Origin: an uncultured Pirellula sp.
GTDB taxonomy: Bacteria; Planctomycetota; Planctomycetia; Pirellulales; Pirellulaceae
Direction: 5' to 3'
Assembly (NCBI GenBank): GCA_903892355.1
Contig: CAITIE010000153.1
Span: 1-64,000, forward strand
DNA: 64,000 nt
Shown: positions 1-12,000 of the stretch, piece by piece
Layout of the letters: every line of letters begins with the position of its first letter
How positions within the stretch are numbered: the stretch's first letter is position 1
Notes under the pieces: model-generated
Seen by the model: the letters and a program-made list of their open reading frames with translations, nothing else
Databases searched by the model: none
Told to the model about the DNA's origin: nothing
Position numbers and translations under genes: made by a program

Positions 1-3000
1 AATGCGGTTACCGAAAAGCAAAAGGCACGTATTCGCGAAGCGTTTTCGATTTGGGCAGACAACATCGGTGTGCAGTTTGTCGAAACGCCAAACAGCGGTT
101 TGACCATGGCACTGGGCAGCCTCAATGCACTGCCATCGGCCGCTGGTCTTCGCGTCGAAAATGCAGCGAGCGGTTTCTGGGGTGTTCGAATCGACCCAAC
201 CTATCAGAACAGCCTTGCCGTTTTCTCGGCTGACAATCAGTGGGACGACAATTATGGCGAAAACATGACCCGAGCTGCGATGTCCAGCATCGGCTTGATG
301 CTCGGTCTGGCTCGCGCCGGCGATGCGGATCCGTCCACCTTGATGAAGTTCGATAGCAACTTCATCAACTTCACTGCAGGGTCCGATCGCAACTTTGAAC
401 CGGTCTTCCCAGGCAACCTGGATACGATGCGAGCGCAATACCTCCATCGTCCAGAGAGCAGCGATATCGATCTTTACCGATTCGATGTCGATTTCGGTAC
501 CAATGGGGAAAACCGTCAAGGTGCACTCACCATCGAATCGTTCGCAGAACGAGCTAGTTCCAGCAGCCCACTCGATACGCGATTGGCCTTGTTCAAGCAA
601 ACACAAGCTACTGCCGTATCGAATCTCGGAGCCGGTGGCGGCGTCGAAGTGCTTTTCACCGCTGTCAAGCCAGGTAAAGAAGGTAACAACCTCCAAGTCT
701 TCGTGACTCGTAGCAATCGAGGCGTTGGTGCACAGCCAATCATCAACACCTTCCCGAACGCTATCACCATCGATCTCAACTCGTCCATTGGAAGCGAAAC
801 CACGCTCAATGAACTCCTCGTCGCTCTGGACAACGATCCGGCCGCTCGGAGCCTTGTCAAGGTAACCTTGAACAAGGGCGACCGTGCAACGGTGATCGGT
901 GACCGCGATATCACTTACTCACCGATCACTCTCTTCGGTGGCAACGTCGAACTCATCGCTCAGAACGATGATTACTTCAGCAAAGACTCCTTGATCCGGA
1001 TGAATCTCGATTCTGGGATCTATTACATCGGTGTCTCGGCATCTGGCAATGACAAGTACGATGCATCCGTTCCAGGAACCGGAAACGGTGGGCGGACCCA
1101 AGGCCGTTACGACCTTCGTCTCACGTTCCGCGCTCAAACCGACGGAGTCGATTCGATCAGAGACGTATCCAACGGTTCGGGCGATCCAGGTGTATCGCTC
1201 GATGGTGATGGTGATGGAGTCCCTGGTGGTGTTTACAACTTCTGGTTCGAAACCCGTCCTCTCGACCGAGTCCTCCGGTTCAATGCGGACGGCACCGCCC
1301 CAATCGATGGTCGAATCGTAACGGTAACCGGTGGCAATGGCGTTGTTCGCCGGTTCGAGTTCAGCACCGATGCAACGGTAGGGATCGGCAATACGGCTGT
1401 TCGGTACACCACCGCGAGCACCGTTGGTGATCTCGCATTGGCCCTGGCCGCTGCCATCAACTCGCGAACCGAGCTCGGCGTTACCGCCACAGCAAACGGT
1501 GCGAGGATCACCCTCAAGGGAGAACGGCTCGTCCAACTCTCGTCGGGATTGACAGCGATCGACATCTCTGGAAAGACCATTTTCGTCGACAAGTCCGCCG
1601 GTCCAAACGCGGATGGTTCTCTCGCAAAACCGTTTAACAACATCGCAGGTAGTGGCGTCGCTAATGCATTCTCTGCGGCCCTGCCTGGGGATATCGTCCG
1701 CATCGTTGGTAACGGTGGAGCGGACGGAAAGATCGAAACGGCAAAAGACAACTTTGCTTACGAAATCGGCTACGGCGTTCTGGCTGGATCGATCCTTGCC
1801 GATGGAGCAACCATGGACGTACCGAAGGGCGTATCGGTCATGGTCGATGCAGGGGCCGTCTTCAAGATGCGCCGATCGCGCGTTGGCGTCGGTAGCTCAA
1901 CCTTGGGGGTTGACCGCAGCGGTGGTGCATTGCAAGTCCTCGGTACTCCGAAACTGCTTGATCGAAACGGCAATGCCATTCGGGGTAGCAGCGGTCAGTC
2001 CGTGAGCGGTAATGTCTTCTTCACCTCGTGGCTCGATGAAGCGATCGGCTTCGACAACTACCAACCAACCACCGCACCTGCCGCCGGGGATTGGGGTGGA
2101 TTGCTGTTCAAGCGAGACCTCGACAAATCCGCAGGGCGATTCGATCTCGAAGATGAAGGTATCTTCCGCCAATACGTCAATTACGCCGATATCCGATACG
2201 GTGGTTCCAGCGCTGTTGTGATCGATTCCGTCCAACAGAGCGTGAACTCGATTCAAATCACTGAAATGCGTCCGACGTTGACCTTCAACCGGATAAGCAA
2301 TGGTGCGGACTCTGCAATCAGCGCGACCCCAGATAGCTTTGAGGAAACCCTCTTCAGCGATCTGCGTTACCAACGCAAGGGATCCTTCACTCCGGATTAC
2401 GATCGCATCGGTCCTGACATCCACGACAACACCTTGGTGAACAATTCGATCAACGGGTTATTCATCAAAGTCTCGACCCCTGCCGGTGGTGAACTCAAGC
2501 AATTGACCGTTCCTGGTCGATTCAATGACACCGACATCGTTCACATCATTACGGAAAACATCATCGTCCAAGGCAACCCGGGTGGTGCCCAGCTCGATGC
2601 AACCGTCGTTTCGTCGAATTTGATCTCTTTGGCTCCAACCCTCGGAGGAAGTTTCTTACCAGGTAGCTACAGCTACAAGCTGACTTTCGTTGACAGGAAC
2701 GGTTATGAAACACCTCCATCGAATGCGACACAAACCATCGATCTGTTGCCCGGACAAACGGCCATCCGATTGATCGGTTTGCCAGGTACCACGGGCGAGT
2801 ACACCAGTCGACGCCTGTACCGTGCGGATTCCGTCGGTGGATCTTACCGATTGGTGGCCGAACTCGATTCGAGCACGACCAGTTACCAAGACCGTGGCAC
2901 GGTCCTCGCTGATCCGTTGGATCCCAACGCGACACTCCTTCGCGATCGTCCAAACGTTTCTGGGATCACAATCACCCCAACCTCTGGTGGCAGTCTAGCC

Positions 3001-6000
3001 GCGGCAGCTTACACCTACCGAATCGTAATGATCGATTCCATGGGCCGCGAAGGTCTGGCGTCGAATACAACAGCCATTGCAACATCAACGACAACCAATC
3101 GTTCGCTGCGGCTTAACAATCTTCCAACCGTCCAAGCCGGCTACGCCGGTCGCCGGATTTACCGAAGCGCTGCGGGTGGTGCAGGTACCTTCTCGCTGAT
3201 CGCCGAGATCCGTGACCCTGCCATCAATTCGTACTTGGACAATGGCACCAGCACGCTCACTGGAACTCTGAGCGTTGAATCCTCGGGCAACATCCGACCA
3301 CGGCTGGACGCATCCCTCGCGATCGATCCAGGCAGCATTATCAAGATCGAAGGTGCGCGCATCGAGCTCGGTCAAAGCACGCAGTTGCTCGCTGAAGGAA
3401 CCGATGGAAATCGGATCGTGTTCACTAGCAAACAAGACGATCGCTTCGGTGCGGGTGGTACGTTCGATACGAACAACAACGGACTCCGAGGGTCCTTGGA
3501 CGCGAAAGCTCGTGACTGGAGCGGAGTTTACGCTTCCCCAGGAGCCAACATCAGCCTCGACAATACTGTCGTCGCTTACGCTGGTGGTATCTCGCGCCTG
3601 GAAGGTACGTTCAAAGCATTCAGCCCGCTCGAGCTTCAACAAGCCGACGCGCGGGTTGCTAACTCGGTCTTTGAAAACAATGGCAACGGGATGGGTGGCC
3701 AAGGACCCATCGATCGATTGGGCCGACCCGCGAACGAAAATTATCCTTTCGGCAACAACAACAGCCGAGGTGCTACAGTCTTTATCCGCGGTACACAACC
3801 GATCTTCGTCAACAATACGTTCCAAAACAACGTTGGTACGGCATTGACCATCGATGCAAACTCCATGGATGCCGAACTGCGTGGCGATATCGGCCGTCAG
3901 TCGGGTGAAGTGGATCGCATCAAGAATCTCGACGCAAACCGAGGTCCTCTGTTCCGAGGAAATCGTCTCTACAACAACAGCATCAATGGTCTTGAAATCC
4001 GCGGTGATGCTTCGACGAACAACCGAAATGAAGATGTACTTGCAGTTCGAGATCTCCAACGCAATCTCCTGACGACCGAAAGCGTCTGGGACGATACCGA
4101 CATGGTCCACGTCCTCTTCGACTCGATCACCGTTGGAAACCTCCAAAGTGTCGGCGGTCTGCGTTTGCAAAGCTCCGTGAATGAGTCCTTGGTCATCAAG
4201 ATGGAAGGCCAAGGCTCCAATTTCGACCAAGAACGTGGAACCGGCTTCACCGCCACAGGACGCTTTGGTAGTATCAGCGATCGCGTCGGTGGTACCGTCA
4301 CGGTGATGGGCATGCCTGGATTCCCAGTCGTCCTCACCAGTCTTCGCGATGACGCGGTCGGTGCTGGCACCCAGCCAGACGGCCGTCCACAAACCGATAC
4401 GAACAACGATGGCATTGCCAGCGTCCCACGCGCTGGGGATTGGCGAAGCATGCTGTTTGACTCATTCAGCAACGATCGCAATGTTCAAACCGTGTTGGAA
4501 CTCGAACAAGCGGACGTCATCGCACCGGGACTCAACGATTCGGTGCTATCTGCTCAGTTCATGGGAACCTTGGCGGCCAACGCCCAATCGAGCGATGAAA
4601 ACCTTCGCCTCGGATTTATTGTTCAAGGTGTTCTCAGCGAACCCGCCGACCAAGACCTCTTCAGCTTTGTTGCAACCGCTGGAACGGAAGTTTGGGTCGA
4701 TGTCGATTCGACCGAAATCACCCTCGACACCGTCATCGAAATCCTCAATGCCAACGGTGACCTCATCGCACGCAGCGATAACAGCACCGCGGAGCAACTC
4801 AATCCATCCTTGATCTATCGCGATCCTTCCCTCGACGTTGATTCAGTCAACCCGATCGTCCAGAAGAATCGTTCGACAGCCCGTCGCAATGAATCGGGAT
4901 TGATCAAAGAAGACGGCACCTCCAACACGGGTGATGCCGGTCTGCGAATGATCCTTCCGGGTGTTGCCGGCGCGACGAGCACCTACTTCTTCCGCGTTCG
5001 AAGCGCGAGCACGAACATCGAGAACCCAGCTGCGGGTATCACCAGCGGTTCCTACACGGTTCAAGTTCGAATGCGAGACGAACAAGAGTTCGCAGGTTCC
5101 ACTGTGCAATTTGCGGATATTCGGTACGCAACGAATGGCATCCAGGTCAACGGGTTGCCCAACAATTCGCCGCTGACCGGCGAAGCAAACTCCAACATGT
5201 ACGATGGAGTTGTCGAAAGCGGTATAACGCCAACCGTCACCGACCTGGGCCCCTTGCACTTGACCTCAAAGAGTGCGATCAGCGTCGCTGGAACACTGAA
5301 TGCGGGCACCAACCGCTACCGATTCACCGTCGGTGATTTGGCCAGCACATACGTTGGCACCCCGAGCGCGTCGTCGACCTACCCAGTAGTGATCGATGTC
5401 GACTACGCGGATGGACTCAACCGCAAGCGGTTGAATGTCCAAGTCCTCTACGACAATGACAACAACGCAAACACCCCAGGTATTCCTGTGGCAGGAATCA
5501 CCCGAAGTCGTTCCTTGATCGTCGATGACGTCCCAGGGCCACTATCCGGTTCCGATCTCGATGACCTGTCCCGGGGTTCGGTTGGCACCGCGGATCCGTT
5601 CATCAGCTTCATCGGGACCGCTGAACTCCGTCGAGGCACCTATGAAGTCATCGTAACGGACAACGATATCGGATCGACCAAGTCCGGTATCTACCAGATG
5701 GAAATCCGCCAAGGGGACAAGATCGCGGGCACGTTGCCAAACAACTACCGCGGTTCATACAGCACCACGATCGCATTCCAAGCAGGCTTGACCGCCGCCA
5801 ACATGGCAGGAAAAACCGTCACCGTCTCCGATGGATCCAGCCGAGTCTCCTTGGAGTTCACACTCACTGGAAACGTTGCCTTTGGAAATATCCCGGTGGT
5901 GATCGCTGCGGGTGACTCCCCAGCACGATTGGGTGACAAGTTCCGTGACGTGATCAACCAACTTTATCTCCAGAAGCAACTCAATGTACGCGCTTCGGAT

Positions 6001-9000
6001 AGCAATGGCGTTGTCAACGGAAATGGCAACGGCATCATCGACTTGTTCGGCAAAGTCCAAGTCAGCGATCCATCGGGCGCGTTCACTGTCAGCGGCACCT
6101 CGGGCATCCAAAACTTTGATGGTGCGGGCGACCAAAACGTTGTGCGCGACCAAGGACAACTCATCGTCTCGAACAACGTGATCACCAAGGCCCGCGATTG
6201 GGCTGTTTGGTCGGCACCAGCGGACAAGTACTACGCAGATGGACGAGCCCAACAGGCTCGCACCAATGCATTCGACTCCACGAACCCTGTTGCTCCGCCA
6301 ACGCTCGGTGGAGCCTTTGCTCGCAACTTGCCAGTCGCCAACGAAGTTCCATTCGGCGTCGCAGTCGGATCGGTTGCGGAACGGGCTGGGGTAGCCCCAG
6401 GAATGATCGTTGTCAACAACATATTTGACGAAGCTGGACTCGGTGGATTGCATATCCAAGGTGAAGAGCCAACATGGCGGCTCACCGTTCGACCAGGCAT
6501 CTTGGATTCAAGCTTTGATGGTGCTACAGGAAACCATGCCGGTTCTCGATTCCATGATTCGATCCCGAACCGTTTCGAGGTCGGATTCGGCCGGCAACGT
6601 GTTCGATTCGAATTCGAAGACATCGCTGGGGCAGTGACAGGGGGCCCAGACTTCGGTAGCGGCGTCACCGGTGGCAATGGTTGGTCTCCAGACTTTATTC
6701 CGATTTACTATCGCGAAGACGCAGGTGCTGTGTACTTGCGACCCGACCCAACCAATCCTGGGTATGCCGCCGATGAAATGGTCAAGGCGATTCGGGATTC
6801 GTTCTATGGAAGCGTTTTGACCACCAATGGAACGACCCAGCACATCTATACTTGGTTCGAACCACAGAATCCAATCGTCCAAACAGACCCAGCAGACCCA
6901 GCCACCTGGATCTATCCATCCGCAACTTTGATCGTTCGAGGACCTCAATACTTTGATACCCTCGGTACGGGTGTTCCAATCACCTTTTCGCGAGTAGGCG
7001 ACTACACCGCAGCACCGTTTGTCCGCGCCGTGAACAACACGATCGTCGGCAACGATGGACGCGCCGCCTTCAATCCGGTAAGCGTGGATCTCGATAACAA
7101 CGACACATTGGCGGGTGCGGCTGAAACCTACCAAGGTGTCAACATCAACCCACGCCAGTACACGGTGAACGGTACCTTGTCCGCGGATCCACTATCGACC
7201 GGTTCCAGCGATGTCGACATCTACAAATTCCAGTTGGAAATTGGGGAACGAGTACGGGTCAACGTCGATACCGGAGCGGGATCCAGGCTGGATGCAGCCC
7301 TCAAGATCTTCGATGCGAACGGCGTTGCTCAAATCGTCAGCACTTCGCAGGACCCAACGACCTCGGAAAACAGTTCAGCACCGGGCGAATCCGTAGGCTT
7401 GGATCCTTACATCGACTTTACAGCTACCAAGGCAGGTGTCTACTACGCAGCAATTAGCGCCTCTGGAAACAGTAGCTACGATCCGCTTTCCCTCGCCGAT
7501 CGCAAGCGCGGCACCACGAGCGGTGATTACAAACTAATCCTCGAAGTTCTTCGACCGGAGGAATTTGTGATCACGGTGGATGAAGTCAACACCTACGCAG
7601 ATGGCGAAACGTTCACCATCAGCCAAGTCGCTGATTTTATCGGAACCACGAATAACTCGAGAACCTTTGAGTTCACCCGTTCAGGAGCAGTCTCGGCGGG
7701 CAACATCCCGGTTTATATCGGCAATGAATACCGTGTACCCGATCTAGCGCGATCGATTGCTATGGCGATCAATTTGGCCGGAATGAGTAACACTCAAACG
7801 CTAGGCAATGGTCCCTTCGGCGTCGCAAGTCCTCTGGCGCCTGTTTCCGCGATCGCTCTTGGCGGGATCAATGGATTCAACCCATCGACTGGAAACCTGC
7901 CTGCTCCTGATCTTGGTGTGAACTCCGGTAACATCCGTGGTGCAGAACTCGAAGCCGGCCTCAATCGTGTACAGAACTCTACCAATGATTTCAATCCGCC
8001 GGGTCCATTCTCGCCATTCGATGCCGGATCCGGTCCTGGCGGTAATCACATGGGTCGAGGTTTCGGTCACGACCGCACCATGTCGGGAGGATTCGGGACC
8101 GCCCAAGGAAACGGTACCACCGAGAAGTTTGTGGTGATCCGAAACGCATACTCGATCAACTCGAGCGTGACACGACGCATCAATGCACAAGTCGGCAGCA
8201 ACAACGCGAACCAGTTGATCCCAGAAACGGGCATCATGGTCTCCGGTGGTGCAACCCCGACGCTTCTCAACAATGCGTTTATCAACGTACAAAGCCCGAT
8301 CATCCAAGAGGTCGCAGGCGTTCGTCCTGCTGCGGTGATCGTCGGTGGTAACACCTACCAGTACATCGAAGGGGCCAAGCCCGATTCGAACTTGACTTGG
8401 GCTGGAATCGAAGGCGTTCCAACGAACGTGCCGAACACCAACACCGACTTCAACTTTATCGCTGGCAACGCCGAGAAGCTTCTTTCCGACTTCCCTGGAA
8501 ACAAATTCCTCCCAGCCTCAGGATCGCAAATCATCGATAGCTCGATCGATTCGATGCCAGAGCGTGAGAAGTTCCGTGCGACCAAGGCTGCTGTCGGTAT
8601 CGCTCCATCTCCAGTCCTAGCACCAGACCGAGACTACTACGGACTGCTGCGAGCGGATGATCCGAGCGTCGCACCCCCGAGCGGCTTAGGTGGCAACGTC
8701 TTCAAGGACCGTGGCGCAATCGATCGCGCCGACTTTGTTGGCCCATACGCTGTCTCGCTCAAACCGATCGATAACGACGCTCAAAACGTGGATATCGACA
8801 AGACCGAATCGGTCATGCAACTGACGGCTGGCGTTTACCCAGAGTTCCGAATCCAACTCAAGGACGGATTCGAGTCGGCGAACTTGGGTGGCGGCACGGG
8901 AATCAATGACGATTCGGTAACAGGACGCACCGGTGGCAATCGTCTTCCAGGTTCGGTGGTAACCATCACCGAAAACGGACGATTGCTCGTCGAAGGGATG

Positions 9001-12000
9001 GATTATGCGTTCTCCTACAACACCACGACGAACGAGATTGTTCTCAAACCGCTCGCAGGCGTCTGGAAGAATGACCGGGTGTACGATATTGCGATCAACA
9101 ATAAAGATCGTTTCGTCGTCAACGCCCCTGCCGGCGATCAGATCGAAGACGGTGGCATGTTCACGATCCGAGATGCCAACGGTGGAGACGTTACGTTTGA
9201 ATACGACAGCGGATATCGGTTGCAACTGCCGCAAGGCTTGCAATTGAATGTTCCGCTCGCAGGTGGTGGAGCCGGTGGAATTATCGATGGTGACCGCTTC
9301 GCGTTGACCTCGGGATCGAAGACCGTATTCTTCGAGTTCGACAACAATGCCAACATCATCGACACGACCGCAACCGTGATCAAGTTCACTTCGCTTTCGA
9401 CCAAGTCGGAAGTCTCGGACGCGATCATCTCAGCTATCAACGGAGCAATGCTTGCCGGGGTCACCGCTCGGAAAGACTCGGTCGGTAACGTGTTTATCGG
9501 CGCTCCGCTCGGCGCTTATGTGAATACCGCGGCTGCTCCATCGGTCACCCAACCCAAGCAAACCACAGGCTTGCTCGTTCCAGCTCTCGGCACCCGTCCA
9601 GGTGGAATCTCGGATGGCCAAACCTTTAGCCTCTCCGATGGTCGCATCGCTGTTGTCTTCGAATTCGATGCGGATGTCCAACCTCAGGTCCAATCCGGAA
9701 ACATCCGTATCGACATTTCGAACGCAAACACCGACGCTGAAGTCGCCATCGCGATCAAGAACGCGATCGACGGTTCTTTACTGGCCCTCGATTCTTTGGT
9801 CGTCAATAACAACATCGTTTACCTCGGGTTGCCTGAAACGGGCCGAGTCGATGTCGTTAGCTCGAAACTCGATGTTGTCGGTGTCGCCCGAACGATCCTC
9901 GATGGCCAATCGATCACCATCACCCGAACTGTCGGCTCGTCGGTCATCACGAAGACCTTCGAGTTCACCACGGATGCAACCGTGGCAGCCGGTAACATCC
10001 CTATCCCATTCACACTCTCCAGCACTCAGTCGGAGATCGGTGACACCCTCGCTGCTGCAATCAAGAACGCAGGTTTGGGATTGGCTCCTGCCCATGTCGG
10101 CAACGGAAATGTGATCATCGGTGGATCGCCTGAATACTCCGTCTCGGTAGCCAATGCTCCGACGGTTGGCGTGTTCGGTCAACCTGGTGTCCAAGGGAAC
10201 ACTACCCTCCAAATCTTCGGCACTCTCCAATTGCTGGTTCCATCTCGCGGTGGAGCCGATTTGAAGGACGACACCACGTTCACGATCACCAGTGGTTCGA
10301 TCACTGCAACCTTCGAATTCGATGGCAATTTCAGTGGATCGACCGTACCAGGTAGCAGCACCATTCGCTTCACGCCTGCGTCGACCCAAAGCGACATCGT
10401 GACGTTGATTGTGCAAGCGATCAATGCAACCACCGCTCTGGGCATCACGGCACGCGATGCCGGACTGGGTCGAATCGATCTTGGTCTCCTCGAAAATTCG
10501 GCGGTCAATGTTCGCGATAGCAAACTGACCACCGACCGCGGCAATGTCCAAGATGGCGATTATTTCACCATCAGCAACGGCACCACGGCCGTTACGTTCG
10601 AGTTCGAGAACCTGAGTCTCGGCAATGGCTATAGCCCGAGCCGAACTCCGATTCGGTTCACCAACGGTGATTCTCGCCAACGTGTCTACGAGGCAATGCA
10701 AGCCACGATTAAGTCATCGGCGTTGAAACTCGACACCGATATCACTGCGGATGGATTGCGTCTCCGCGACAATGCTAGTTTCTTGATCAACGCCGACAAT
10801 GCTCCATCGCTCCGCAAGCTCGGGGTACCTGGTGGAGCGATTGCAGTGCCATTCGTTCAAGACGCCTCGTTCACCTCGGAACAAGTTCGCGACTCGATCA
10901 TCCGAGCGATCAACGCTGCATCGACTGCTGGCAAGACTCCGCTGGTCGCAAAGGTGCGTGGTGGTTCGACCCTGTTCGTTGAAAATGCGATTAGCATCAG
11001 TCCAGACGTTAGCAGTTTCTACCTGCGTGGCGTCCAAGACAACGCTGGCAATTTCTTGAAGAGCAATCGCATCACCAATGAAACGCAGTTCACGATCATT
11101 ATGCCAGGTGTTGAACTGGATTTCGGTGATGCACCAGATCCATTCAGTACGACGCTGGGTCGTTATCCAACTCTCAAGGCAAACGATGGAGCTCGCCATG
11201 TGATGACCGACAACGGTCCACGATTGGGCGCCGTCATCACTGCTGAACGGGATGGTCAACCACAACCGCTCGGCGACGGTGATATCGGAGATGACGGTGT
11301 TTCATTCCAATTCCAAACGAATGTCTACACGCTCAATTCCTCGCCGCTGTTCAACAAGAATGTCGACACCTCCATCACCGTCTCGATGACGGCCCCAGGC
11401 GTACTCAATGCATGGGTTGACTTCAATGCGGACGGTGACTGGGAGGATCCAGGTGAAAACATTCTCACCGATGCAGTGTTCAACGCTGTCACTTTGCAAC
11501 AAACCTTCAATGTTCGCATCCCTGCAACATCGCCAACCCCAACCACGGCTACGCCAGCCTTTGCACGATTCCGAGCATCCACGCTCGGAACGAAGCTACC
11601 GACCGGTTTGGCACTGGACGGGGAAGTCGAAGACTACCGCGTTATCATCGCTCCGGGCACTCCTCCAACCGGAGTCAATGATGCCTACTCGATGAACGAA
11701 GATCAACTGGGTGGACTGTCGACAACCGATGCCTTGGGTCAAGTCACACCAGGCTTTGGAGTGGATGATGGGGTTTTGGCCAACGATATCAACCCGGACA
11801 ACAAGCCGCTAACTGCTTCGTTGATCACCCCGCCCAAGCACGCTCAGTCGTTCACGTTCCGCCCTGATGGGACCTTCGACTACGCTCCTGTGGCGGACTT
11901 CTTCGGAACCGATACGTTTGTGTACAAAGTGAACGACGGGGTGCTGGATTCGCTCAACTATGCCACTGCGGTCATCACTGTTCGACCTGTGAATGATGCA

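Noticed and set aside
3085-4392. Long minus-strand ORF (435 codons) inside the first giant gene
   Set aside because: It is antisense to beta-helix coding sequence with clear domain content on the plus strand; it shows no domain itself. It results from codon bias, like 24211-25197 and 13021-13854.
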